Assembly: GCA_002633005.1 (NCBI GenBank)
Contig: NMRA01000585.1
Location: 6,030-68,029 of the forward strand
Source: Phoronis australis
Lineage: Eukaryota > Phoronida > Phoronidae
Reading direction: 5' to 3'
Length of the DNA: 62,000 nt
Under the pieces are notes generated by a model. That model had not been told where the DNA came from and made no database searches. It was given only the letters and a program-made list of their open reading frames with translations. The first letter of the stretch is position 1, and each line of letters opens with the position of its first letter. The translations under genes were made by a program, and so were the position numbers. Shown here one piece after another: positions 24,201 through 34,899 of this stretch.

Positions 24201-27200
24201 TTCCGTGTGGCGTTTTCGTGTAAATTATGATGTTGTAAGGAAAATGACGAATATTAGAGAGGTTTCGCAAAGCGACGTGAACGTGAATCATAACGCATAC
24301 GTAATTGCGCGTGCCGATTCACGTTACAGTAACAAAAATGGAATTCGCAACACCTATTCTGGGAACGTGACAGGAAACGCGTACTGAATAACTGAGCTCA
24401 GGGTGTCCAGTTATCGTAGTACATATCCGCTAGTTAGAAAGATATGTTGAATATGAAAAAAGTCGTTTCTGCGCACTCAAAATGGTCATCTCTTAGAATA
24501 TGAAATTTATTTTGAATTTAAAATAAAACGGTGCATTTAAATTAAGCATGTAAAAAATCAACAACACAAAATCATATCTGTTAAAAACCCATTTTAGTTC
24601 GATGATATCCAGAGGACCGCGGCAGAATAAGCATTTCGGAAAACTGCTTTCTTGCAACCAAACTTTGAGAACATTTATAGACAAAAAATCGTGTTAATTT
24701 TTTACTGACGCAAAACTGAGAATCCTATCAAAATAAAAATCTTTTCGATGTATTGCCAAATAAGATTTAAAAGGGCCACAAGTTTCCCGTTTAAAGCGAC
24801 GCGAATGTACCTGTATTCACGTAAAATACTCAAACACCATAGAGATTACGTCAAAGGAAACAGTGACATGTGTAACGCGGTATTATGAATGCGTGATAAT
24901 TACCGTGCTTTGCGAGACCTCTGTTGTTTCGAATGAGTGTCATTCAATCTGTCAATTAACAAAATATGAAAAAGCCTTGCGTTGGCAATTGCCGTAAAAA
25001 TTAGGTGGCAATCCCACCACATGAAATGTTCAGTCAAAACACTAACCTGCAATAATTTTATAATCGTATTACATTGGGTGAATTTTCGTTGTCCGGAAAT
25101 GCACTTTTAGAATTGTCAAAGCCGGGAAACACGGTTGCAACAAATATGAGTTAAACAAAAACCTTTCGTCATTTCCAAAAAATGGACAGCGCCGCTCAAG
25201 ATATGGTCGTGTGGCAGTTCCCACATGGGAAGGGGTCTGTGAGGAAGGGGGCCCACCGACTCGAGATAGCCTGAACGGTCATGTGTGACGACTGCAAGTG
25301 GATAGGAGAGTCTCGTTATGTGATATTGAGTCGGGACGAATGATCAGCTCAGTATGTGACCTGTTCAGGCCAGGCCTAATCTCGTCAGGTATTTGGTCAT
25401 ATCAGTTATCTTGACACTGAACTGGACTTTTTTGAAGATACCGCTAACATCGCCTGCTATACATTACATGATTGTACGCTGTTTTATCTTATAGGTTCAG
25501 TTCGCCAAGGAAACCTTTGAAGAAGAAAATAACGAGATTTTAGTCACGTGTCTGGGAATCTCTTCTGGTGTAGGGCGTCTTTCAGCGGGAAAATTAGCAG
25601 ATTTTAGAAAAATAAGTCGTGTTCGACTACTCCAGTGTTCCTTTGTAGGCATTGGAATAATGACCGTAACTTTACCATTTTCCACGTACTTTGGAGTGCT
25701 GGTTGCGCTTATACTAATTTTGGGAATCTTTGATGGCTGCATGATATGTCTCGTGTCGCCAGTTGCTTATGAACTCGTTGGGGCTAAAAATGCTTCGCAA
25801 GCTATTGGATTCATTAACGGAGTAATTGCCCTACCCATGATGATTGGACCTCCCATTGCAGGTAACTATTTATCGAACCAGTCTCAAAACGGCAACCTTG
25901 CAAAGAGACATTATACGTTTTACGGCCGCAAGTGCGTTTTGGGGATTGTTTGTTGGGTGGGATAGACTTTCTGAAGTAATAAGCTTTCAACAGAGCTACA
26001 AAACACGATAGGCCTACTACGTTGTTTTTGGGATTTTAGAACAAAGTGCCAATTCTCGCCGTTGACTGCCAGACATTCGCTAAGTCAAGGCCGCTTACTT
26101 TTCCAGTTTAATAAGTTTTAAATACTCTACCATTTATGGGGTGGAATTTGGGCTCCACCAGCAGAACGATAGACTGCAACTGCTGGGTTCGATCCTGCGC
26201 TGAGTCTTCTCTCACAAAATCACTTTTATCTCCGATAATATAGCTTTAACAGTGTTAACAGACAGTGCATGCGACCTAATAACTTTAGCGGCAGAAGGTC
26301 CCGGATTCGAGTCCCGGTTGGGGCAAAAATCATTTCAGACTTATATTCATTAGGTCACATTATGTGGCCACAGGTGACATCTTATCAGACTTAGACATGT
26401 TTGCATACACATTTCCATGCTGGCTTAAACTTTTATGTATTTATTTAAAAAACTATAAAAACTTAATGCCCTAAAACTTTTGTCAAAGTCAAAAGTTTGG
26501 AGTAAATTCGAAAGCTTCATTTGCTAAATCCTTGCTAATGCAACGTGACAGAATCACTTTTGGGAAACCACCGAAACAGGATTTACTTTCCTTGAAGTGC
26601 ACTTGTGAAAAGTACATTGTGTTTCCTGAATTGCAAAATCGCACAAATCTTCGCGAGATTTTGGCATGCATTGCGAGTGAAGAACGTGATAAATAGCTTT
26701 CCTCGCGAGACCACTCGAGTTCCCTTTTTAATCCTGTGTTCTTGACTAAACTTCGAAAATTGGCAAATGCCTTTGTAGCTCTGCCCACGCATTTCGGATG
26801 TTGTAGGTTCAAAAGAAGTCGTAGTACATTGACATTGCTCGCTTATTACTACTCAGCCTAACGCTGTTATACGACAGTTGACGTTACAAGTTAGTTTAGG
26901 GAAGAGTTCAGTAACACTAGGACCTCGCTAAAAAGCAAGACTTCGCGAGATTGCCTGACATATTGCCATGTATTTTAATGAGATCACGTGATTTCGGATA
27001 GATTTCAGCGAGGTCCTAGCGCCAGTTTCTCGAGTTACTGAACTCTATCCAGGTGTTCTTGTGCAAGTTTCCTTGCACAAGCGCGAGAAATTGGGGAACA
27101 TCTCGACTCCACGCCGTGCGGCGACATTTGGCCCCGGTTTTCTCCACCCAGGGGATGCAGACTGCTCTATGTTAACTTGTTTCGGCCACAAGTTTTGTCC

Positions 27201-30200
27201 TCCTCTTCTTATCGCCACCATCTCCGCCCCTCCTCCCTCGGCCCCAATTCTCCGGTTCTCTGGATGTCGCAAGTTTTGTACCGAACCCCCCGTCCGCCAT
27301 AGGTGGGGACAAACCTCGGGTAGGTGGTCATCAAAACTTCGAGTAGCCATGTTCCAACAACGAAAATTTCATGGGAAATGAGAATGAAGTCTACGGGCAG
27401 CGCAGGCGGATAGTTGGGATCTGGACTGTTTTCCTTAGGGAAGTGAACTGACACCTCGCTCCAAATGAAGGTATAAAAATACAGATTGGATGAACTAGGG
27501 CAGCTGCTGGTGGACAGCTCAGCTAAATATTTAGTCAGACAAGACAAACAGCTCAGCTCGTACCTATCTGTCTGTGCTGGCCCTAAGGTCAAGATTTGTG
27601 TTAATATGGTCCAATATGGGTCATATTTCCCTTGAAGGTATATTTTGAAAGGGGTGGCCTTCCGGGTTCCCTAGAAGGCTATACGTCCCCCTTTGGGGCT
27701 GTTTCAAAACCCCTTGTTAAAACACGGGTAGCTCAATTTCTGGTGGCTGGGAACAAATGCACAACTCAGTTCCTGTAGATCAGATTCTGCGCTGTGAAAG
27801 TGGGTACGTGAGCCATCACGTGCTCTGTATGCACGGAAATGGCAAACAAGAGGCTCAGTTTTAAAGAACGAAACATATGCGCACCCAGCCTAAAAATGGG
27901 GGGCTCGAATTTTTGAGATTGTGGACCTTTTACTAAAAAATGGGGTACGCTCTGAATTGTGCATTTTTGTCTCGTTTTCCAGTTTTTTTTGGACTTTTTG
28001 TTTCTCCGAGGAGGACATTTTTGCTCACTTCGCCAATGGGGGGCATGCGCGCATGCGAAAATTTATTGCTCCAACCGTAAGTACGCTCAACCGAAATCAT
28101 AGACGTCAGCCTACAAAAATTGTAATTGCTTGTAGGAAAAGGACGTCGTTCATAAGAAACGATTTGTGATTTGTAAGAAAGCAGTAAAATTCATGAAAAA
28201 GAGAAAGCTTTAATGAGAAAATCAGTGAAGCTGATAATGAGAATGCTCACGCGTATGGAGACAGGAAAACCATGCACAGGCATGTGACTGTGGTTACCAC
28301 ATGACACAAGTGCACCACAGGCACTCTCGTCAGCAGCTGGCTGTTATACTTGTTATAGAATCATACGAGCGGCTGATTAAAGGTGCCTGTGAGTGCACCG
28401 TCACGATTTTGGCGTTGTTTCCAAGCAAAAGCAAACACGTGTTGGCGCTTAGTCTGTACATCTCGCTTCGGACACAACTTGCATCTTATTTCAGTTGTTG
28501 AGCATGTTATTTATTTTTGCGTTGTAGGTTTCATGCACGACGTCTTTGGCAATTATGATGCTGCGTTCTGGCTGGCTGGAGCGCCATGTTTCTTAGGGGC
28601 AACCCTACTGTTTTTGATTCCACCCAAAGATCACGAAGTAGTCGAGATGCAAGAGATGTTAGTCACAACGGTCGAAGGTGAGCACAACGATAATCCTGCT
28701 AGCGGTTTCGATTCCTGGTTGAGCAGTAGTCATTGCTTATTAATACTGGGTTCACATGAGCGAACGCGAAAACGCGAATACCTTTCTGCTTGTTGAGCTA
28801 TTCTTATTTATGAAGCACCTAAGGGTTCTTAAACGAGTACCTTTCTGCGCGTTGAAATGTTCTTAATCTACGCGTACTTTGCTTAATCTACGCGTACTTT
28901 TAGTTCTTTTAAGAACTAAAGGTTTAAAAACGGCCATCATTCTGCTCTTAGTGTGTGATTAGACTAATCACTTCATAAAGTCCAATCACGCCCGTGCTCT
29001 CAAATTAATTGATTAAGAACAGAACGGAACTAAAGGTTTAAAAACGGCCATCATTCTGCTCTTAGTGTGTGATATATTAGACTAATCAGTTCATAAAGTC
29101 CAATCACGCCCGTGCTCTCAAATTAATTGATTAAGAACAGAACGATCATCGTTAAGAACTAAAATTACGCGTAGATTAAGCAAAAGTACGCGTAAATTAA
29201 GCAAACGTATATGAAGCGCCAAAGGGTTCTTAAACGAATACCTTTCTGCGCGTAGAAATGTGCATAATCTACTCGTACTTTATACTTATTCAACGCGTAC
29301 TGTTGCTTAAGCAACGCGCTGAATTAGTTATTCAACACATTGAATTGGTTCTTGAACGAATGTCATTCACCTCTTATCCAACGTGCATTGTTGCTTGTTC
29401 AACGCGTACTGTTGCTTATTCAACGCGCTTTTTTGTTGTGTTCGACCAAAGACAACTTTACCTTCACAGAAGAAATATTGCCCTTGGACATTGGTCTTGC
29501 ATGCATGTAGAAAGTTTTCCGCCGTATTGAGATTTTATTTGAGAGCACGGCACGAGTGGACTATATGAACTGGTAAAAGTACGGGTTGTATAAGTAACAG
29601 TATGCGTTGAATAAGCAATTCTGCGCTTTCAATAAGCGCATTTCAACGCTCAGAATGGTACTCATTCAAGAACCCTTCACTACCTAGTAACCTAACTTAA
29701 GTCGCAACGTCCTACTGGGCTGCCTTCCATAAACGCAAGAATTTAGCGAAATCATAAGAACACGCAAAACTTCGCGAGATATGTATTACAAGCGAAAAAC
29801 GTGGTCACTCTAGCGTTATTCGCGAAATCCGCACTTACACGGAATTCAACCTAAAGTAACCTTCCCCGTAGTTTCCTGACGAAAAGCGAGATTACGCAAG
29901 ACCATGCAAAATCACGCGAATGAAAGGCGAGGCTACTCCGCGAATATTCTCTAGGCTCTAGCTATATTGAAATGTACTCTGGGAAAATGTGTAGAATGTT
30001 CTCGATACCTTATATGCGTAATCTTACGGCCACCGGAGTGATTGGTCGGTGAATTTGGAATGTTGAGTTATGGGAAATCAGTATTGTTGGATAATATTCA
30101 CCGTATTCGTTTCATAAGCAAAGATTCGTCGGTGCAAGGTGGTGGCTGCTATATTGGGTCTACGCAACGCATCATCTGATTCTGGTTTAGACGACTAGTT

Positions 30201-30918
30201 TCCACAATGTATGCACTAGGATGCGCACGCATCGATTTTCATAATGAACAACACGCACGTCTCCCAAAAATCCCTTAGAGGAACTAGAGCAGGAAGCTGC
30301 AAAATACGCAAATACGTGCAAGGATGGAAATTAAACAGGCATTTCATTCTTGATTACGGCCCAAACATAAAAATCATAAAATAAGCTGATCAATTCAGAT
30401 CAGCTGGTGTCTGAAAACAGGACGATTTGATAGACATATGGCTGGTATGAAGGGGTCGGATTTTGGAATGGAAAGTTAATCTTGTTTTTCTGAGGATGGA
30501 AGCCGTTGTGTGGATTGAAACCTTTTAGTACAATTGGTTTAACAGTTTTTGTTTCAAGTAATGAGCACGAAGGAAATATATTCAAATATCATCCGCTTTA
30601 AAAGGGCGGGTCTATGATTTGTAACATGGCTCGAATGGGCCTGCGTTGTGTTAATACTTTCGGTTAAACGAATAAAGCAGTACCTTCGGTCACCTTTCAG
30701 TCTATTGGTGCACCCATGTAGTCTACCTGGCTATGAAAGACTCTTGTTGTGAGATAGTTAACACCAAACGGAAAGATATTCCATTTACTTTAGAAATTCA
30801 TTGCTGTATTTACTCTATCTTCGTTTTAGACAAGGACATAGAGCGTGGTGAATCAACGAGCAAGTCGTCAGACCGTGAGAAAGAGCCTGTTGATGCTGAA
30901 AGAAATGCGTTGCTATAA
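21286..30918 (+). CDS. SLC16-family transporter, copy 2 (MCT8/MCT10-like)
   Basis: Exons 21286-21517, 23351-23946, 25495-25861, 28528-28677 and 30830-30918 join to 1434 nt (477 residues plus stop); phases 1, 0, 1, 1. I chose ATG 21286 because copy 3 has the aligned GAAGACATG with a stop 21 bp upstream; in copy 2 the frame stays open back to 21190. Motifs: PEGGWGWVV before TM1, YFDKRLGLANG, TM8 SGVGR (Arg304), TM10 IFDGC (Asp356), then GFMHDVFGNYDAAFW leading into TM12. The short acidic tail ends ERNALL-stop, a fit to the [D/E]xxxL[L/I] sorting signal. Known family role: plasma-membrane carriage of small organic substrates. The MCT8/10-type substrate is inferred from the Arg/Asp pair. Confidence 0.92.
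21518..23350 (+). other. Intron 1 of MCT copy 2
   Basis: Phase 1, donor GTAAGT, acceptor a long T-run then CAG. The last ~110 bp (from about 23230) still align with the end of intron 1 of copy 3 (words GATGCAATACA and CTTTATTGTTT). No second gene seen. Confidence 0.8.
24257..24923 (+). mobile_element. ~670-bp MITE, copy A, in intron 2 of MCT copy 2
   Basis: Starts GAGAGGTTTCGCAAAGCGAC after a TA and ends with the inverted TTTGCGAGACCTC. The body matches copy B (31656-32328) throughout, for example GAGCTCAGGGTGTCCAGTTA and TAGTTCGATGAT. No coding capacity is evident. TA target duplication is clearer in copy B. Confidence 0.75.
26150..26330 (+). repeat. tRNA-like SINE relics
   Basis: Two B-box-like stretches occur: GGGTTCGATCCTG near 26190 and GATTCGAGTCCCGG near 26308. 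The second has a nearly pairable T-arm ending GGGGCA. No proper D or anticodon arm is present, so neither is a working tRNA gene. Confidence 0.35.
26903..27046. mobile_element. 144-bp MITE with perfect 13-bp inverted ends
   Basis: Left end AGAGTTCAGTAAC and right end GTTACTGAACTCT are exact complements. Just inside, CTAGGACCTCGCTAAAA is mirrored by TTTCAGCGAGGTCCTAG. A degraded relative lies at 14766-14946. Confidence 0.8.
27875..28055 (+). repeat. Interspersed ~240-bp repeat, copy B (shortened)
   Basis: Matches copies A and C from GCGCACCCAGCCT through TGGGGGGCTCGAAT to CTTCGCCAATGGGGGGC. About 60 bp of the middle is missing compared with the others. Confidence 0.7.
28821..29677. mobile_element. 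Fold-back element of ACGCG-rich blocks, intron 4 of MCT copy 2
   Basis: Left end AAGGGTTCTTAAACGAGTACC and the right end (inverted) AAGGGTTCTTGAATGAGTACC are followed on both sides by a CTGCGCGTTGAAATG-like word. Inside is a ~115-bp tandem duplication (about 28913-29027 and 29028-29145, shared GGTTTAAAAACGGCCATC), bracketed by inverted CTTAATCTACGCGTAC and GTACGCGTAAATTAAG units. Next come several (T)TATTCAACGCGTACTGTTGC units. An internal second start (AAGGGTTCTTAAACGAATACC) lies near 29224. No protein coding is seen. I do not recognise the family. Confidence 0.65.
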
Positions 30919-31088
30919 AAGTGTCTATCCGCCATTTTCTGTTGGGGCAGGACTAAGACTACAATATCAGTGGCTGATTTTGATCTTATCATTGGCCTGT
31001 GTTAGTCAAAGCCCTTGTTATCACAGCTGTCGCTGACACCTGAAAAAGGCGTAACTGACAGAAAGTACACTCTATGGGGTTTCTCAAA

Positions 31089-31094
31089 AATAAA
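31089..31094 (+). promoter_or_regulatory. Polyadenylation signal of MCT copy 2
   Basis: AATAAA 171 nt after the copy 2 stop codon. Confidence 0.55.
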
Positions 31095-31655
31095 GAAATT
31101 CAACAAAGCCATGTCTTTTTGCCTTGCTAGGTCCACCATGAAAAATCGAGATGACAAAAATGACCAATTTTGGCCATTTTTTACTTAAAATCGCTGCCCC
31201 GGAGCAAGAAACCAGACCATCATCCGAGTGCTCTTTCACTCTAAATTCCAAGAATTTAGGTTAAAATATGTCACTACAAACCTGAGATTTTTGATAATTT
31301 CCTCTTGTCTGGAGAGTACCTGGATTCGTGCCAAGAATTAAAAACTCAACAAGGATGTGGTCTAGCACAGGCCAAATTTCTGGACTCAGTTTACACAAAA
31401 CAATTACTGAATACCATTTGTGGCAATCACTTCCCATTTAGTTCACAAAACTGCTGTCAAATTCGACGCACTCCGTTTTCTTCATTTATTGGCAACTAAT
31501 GTGGCCTTAGGCCGCATTACAGTCAATACGGGGGTGGGGGCGTGCGCCTGTTGAGTTTAAATGCTTGTAGCCATTTTGGTTCAGACGCTTTTAAACTCTG
31601 TTTTAATAAAACCAAAAGTAATCATATACGTTTAGACGTGTTTTCTACGCCAATA

Positions 31656-32328
31656 GAAAGGTTTCGCAAAGCGACGTGAACAAGAATTATGGCGCATACG
31701 TAATTGCGCGTGCCGATTCACGTTACGGTAACAAAAATGGGTTTCCCAACAGCTTGATTTTTACGCGAACGTGAAAGTAAGCGTAAACTGTAACTGAGCT
31801 CAGGGTGTCCAGTTAACGTAGTACATAGCCGCTAGATAGAAATATATGTTGAATGTGAAAAAGTCGTTTCTACGAACGCTTGCGAAAAATGGCCAACTCA
31901 TAGAATGCGAAATTTATTTGGAGTTTAACATAAATAGATGCATGAACAAAACAAAATTATATCTGTTAAAAATCCATTCTAGTTCGATGATGTCCAACGA
32001 AATCGGGTAGAATAAGGATTTTGGAAAAAGTGCTTTCTTGCAACTAAACTTTAAGATCATTTATAGACATGAGAATATTGTTCATTTTATACTGAAGCAA
32101 AGAAGAAAGATGGAGAACCCTATCAAAATAAAAACCTTTTCGATGTCTTACCAAATAGGAATTAAAAAGGGGCCACAGGTTTCGCATTTAAAGCGACGCG
32201 AATCTCCCTGTATTCGCGTAAAATACTCTAACACTATGGGGATAACGTCACAGCCAACAGTGGCGTGTAAGACGTGGTATTTATAAATGCGTGATAATTC
32301 ACGTTCACGTCGCTTTGCGAAAGCTCTC
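31656..32328 (+). mobile_element. 673-bp MITE, copy B
   Basis: Flanked by TA on both sides (31654-31655 and 32329-32330). Ends are GAAAGGTTTCGCAAAGCGACG and the inverted CGTCGCTTTGCGAAAGCTCTC. Same family as 24257-24923. TA duplication suggests a Tc1/mariner-type or similar mobilising transposase, which is not encoded here. Confidence 0.8.
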
Positions 32329-32559
32329 TATTACACGAGTGGGGGTGGGGGCACGGGAGCCGGCTGGTGTTACGGAAACGGCCAAAAGAAGCGCCGCCTT
32401 CAAGTCCCTTTCCAGTTTTTCGCGAATGTTTTACGTTAGGAAATTATTGTTACCTCGCACCCCGCCTTGTCCTGTTAGTGTTTTAGTCGGCACTTAGTCG
32501 CTTTTAGGGTAACTGATTACTATTCCGGATACGAACTTCATGTTTTCGAATCCGTACTT

Positions 32560-32710
32560 TATGTTTGTAGATAAATAATTCCTGCCAAACGTCACTGATT
32601 CATATTTCTTTTTCAAGCCTGCGTTTGAACTGAAGCTAATTTAGTTATACACAACTCTAGTACCAGAATCACGTTTTGTTGTTATCAAATTTGTTGTATC
32701 ATACGTAACA
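32560..32710 (+). repeat. Downstream flank of MCT copy 2 that matches the flank of copy 3
   Basis: Aligns with 49600-49710 (shared CTGCRTTTGAACTGA and AGAATCACGTTTTG, then a TTATCA-ATTT-TTGTATC-like order). Probably the old 3' shoulder of the duplicated unit. Confidence 0.5.
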
Positions 32711-32711
32711 T

Positions 32712-32772
32712 AGGCGGATTTAGGGGGGCCCAAGGGGCCCGCCCCCACCCCCCTTTGGCTGCCGCAAAAAAA
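32712..32772 (+). mobile_element. End of an hAT-like element, cut by the gap
   Basis: CATAGGCGGATTTAGGGGGG followed by a GC-rich GGCTGCCGC stretch. The same end occurs inverted at 39300-39356, where the element is complete. Confidence 0.5.
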
Positions 32773-33609
32773 NNNNNNNNNNNNNNNNNNNNNNNNNNNN
32801 NNNNNNNNNNNNNNNNNNNNNNNNNNNNNNNNNNNNNNNNNNNNNNNNNNNNNNNNNNNNNNNNNNNNNNNNNNNNNNNNNNNNNNNNNNNNNNNNNNNN
32901 NNNNNNNNNNNNNNNNNNNNNNNNNNNNNNNNNNNNNNNNNNNNNNNNNNNNNNNNNNNNNNNNNNNNNNNNNNNNNNNNNNNNNNNNNNNNNNNNNNNN
33001 NNNNNNNNNNNNNNNNNNNNNNNNNNNNNNNNNNNNNNNNNNNNNNNNNNNNNNNNNNNNNNNNNNNNNNNNNNNNNNNNNNNNNNNNNNNNNNNNNNNN
33101 NNNNNNNNNNNNNNNNNNNNNNNNNNNNNNNNNNNNNNNNNNNNNNNNNNNNNNNNNNNNNNNNNNNNNNNNNNNNNNNNNNNNNNNNNNNNNNNNNNNN
33201 NNNNNNNNNNNNNNNNNNNNNNNNNNNNNNNNNNNNNNNNNNNNNNNNNNNNNNNNNNNNNNNNNNNNNNNNNNNNNNNNNNNNNNNNNNNNNNNNNNNN
33301 NNNNNNNNNNNNNNNNNNNNNNNNNNNNNNNNNNNNNNNNNNNNNNNNNNNNNNNNNNNNNNNNNNNNNNNNNNNNNNNNNNNNNNNNNNNNNNNNNNNN
33401 NNNNNNNNNNNNNNNNNNNNNNNNNNNNNNNNNNNNNNNNNNNNNNNNNNNNNNNNNNNNNNNNNNNNNNNNNNNNNNNNNNNNNNNNNNNNNNNNNNNN
33501 NNNNNNNNNNNNNNNNNNNNNNNNNNNNNNNNNNNNNNNNNNNNNNNNNNNNNNNNNNNNNNNNNNNNNNNNNNNNNNNNNNNNNNNNNNNNNNNNNNNN
33601 NNNNNNNNN
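32773..33609. other. Assembly gap (837 N)
   Basis: Unknown sequence. It is bordered by an hAT-like end on the left and by a THAP exon on the right, so the missing part probably includes transposon sequence. Long open frames drawn across the gap are not real. Confidence 0.99.
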
Positions 33610-33741
33610 CGCTGCGTTCTTCACACGAACGAGCCAAGTACGGCGAAGTGTGTCATCCATCGGAAAGCGATGCAAAGGTACTCCCAAAGCGCGCGTGAGC
33701 CGATAATTAATACATCCTGGTACGCAGCAACAGTGTGGCAT
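33610..33741 (-). CDS. THAP-domain N-terminus of a transposase (partial, runs into gap)
   Basis: Forty-four codons on the minus strand from ATG 33741. The start MPHCCCVPGC gives the first Cys pair of the C2CH zinc module. It continues with PLHRFP and then TW, the FP...W pattern of THAP domains. The second Cys and the His would lie in the gap. THAP domains are sequence-specific DNA binders found in P-element and Kolobok transposases and in host THAP proteins. Position inside a TTAA-ended repeat argues for a transposon gene. Confidence 0.75.
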
Positions 33742-34006
33742 GTTGACTGACTAGTAAATGAAAGCAAACGACGACGGAACTTAACACAACCGAGGTAGAA
33801 CAATGACTGACTCGGCAGCTCTCACAGTCAGACAATATGAAAAGAAATTGGCGCGAAATGCTTGCCTCCTAAAACGTCACTTCCGGAGTAGCGGACGAGT
33901 AATTAATAAAATTACGAAAAGCTGTAATTAAGTGGAATATATGTCTAGGATAACCAACCAACCTTATTTTAGCTCAAAATGACATGGAAAAAGGTTGCCT
34001 TCACCT
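33610..34006 (-). mobile_element. THAP-encoding TTAA transposon, copy 2 (5' part)
   Basis: The minus strand begins at 34006 with AGGTGAAGGCAACC, next to TTAA at 34007-34010. It matches the arms of the 13.2 kb element along its length. A coding frame starts at 33741 and runs into the gap at 33610. Confidence 0.75.
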
Positions 34007-34499
34007 TTAATTAACCCCGGTAATTAAAATTATACGGCTGAAACAAGATTTAAATGTGTGCAGTTTTAGTGTTTGGGGGGGGGGGGTTGGGGGCTCAGAT
34101 CCAATTTCAAGTGTCAAATTCGGAACAGGGCGCATTCGTAACGGAACTATGGCTAAGTATAAGCTCTCCCGCGATATCCCAGGCGACCGGCAGAGGCGCT
34201 GCGTACTACGACTCCGTTTCCGTCGTCTGCTCCACTGTGCAATGAAGAAAATTTACTTCATTTTTTAAAGAAAATGGAACCTGAGTGACGATGAAAAAAC
34301 AGAAACTGCTGATAAGATGTCAATTTTAATCGTGAATTGGTGAATCACTCAGAAACTCATAATTCTCTCTTTGTCAAACCTTAACTTAAGACGATTTCCA
34401 AAGCAATCCCGTCATTGCCAACACGAAAAACGGAATTGGTGTTTTTTTTGCCTTTTTTTCTTGGATAATAGTTCAGGAATCAAGGAAAATGCTTTATTT

Positions 34500-34630
34500 T
34501 TAAAGGAAAAAACAGAAAAGTTTCTTGGGCGGGAGGGGGGTGCTACGCATCTACAATCGTGGGGGGCGTAAATGCTTACAGCCGTACAAAATGTTTGGCC
34601 CCCCTTGTGATATCCTAGATCCGCCACTGC
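34500..34630 (-). mobile_element. hAT-like element end fragment
   Basis: Ends with CCTAGATCCGCCACTG at 34613-34628, the complement of the CAGTGGCGGATCTAGG start seen at 39032. A G-rich stretch (34527-34570) lies before it. The other end is not recognised. Confidence 0.45.
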
Positions 34631-34683
34631 GTAATAACAACACAACTGGCCATTACGCTGCGCGCGCTTCTGTTTTTGTAGCG

Positions 34684-34812
34684 ACTGCCTCCTAAGGAGT
34701 CCCTCTATGCGCGAAAGTACTTAAAACAGCATGACTTTGATGTTTTAATGAGTGTGACATAACTCACCGAAAGCTTCCGGCGTATGAAACACCTATAGGA
34801 GCTTCACCGCGT
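34684..34812 (+). repeat. Polinton-associated ~130-bp block, solo copy
   Basis: Aligns with 44790-44925 inside the Polinton derivative (shared CCTCTATGCGC, AAGCTTCCGGCGTA, CCTATAGGAGC). No Polinton ends were found around it. Confidence 0.6.
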
Positions 34813-34899
34813 CGAAGGCCGGTCGAGACGGTAGTCACAAGCTACGAGATGAGTAGATCAGAGCGAGGATTCAAATAATTGTCTGCATCCGCCAAAATA

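Larger units (their letters stand above)
25862..28527 (+). other. Intron 3 of MCT copy 2
   Basis: Phase 1, donor GTAACT, acceptor GTTGTAG. It carries two tRNA-like relics, one good MITE and repeat copy B, listed separately. The GC-rich part at 27090-27340 has long open frames on both strands but low-complexity composition and no protein signature. Confidence 0.7.

Noticed and set aside
26255-26325. tRNA gene ending in GGGGCA
   Set aside because: The T-arm is almost correct, but the D and anticodon arms and the acceptor 5' half cannot be found.
27045-27592. Overlapping 100-127 codon open frames in a GC-rich patch
   Set aside because: Open on both strands because of base composition; Pro/Arg-rich low-complexity products with no motif and no splice context linking them to exons.
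32641-33750. Open frames of 305-366 codons crossing the large gap
   Set aside because: They exist only because N codons contain no stops. Only the THAP start at 33610-33741 is real sequence.
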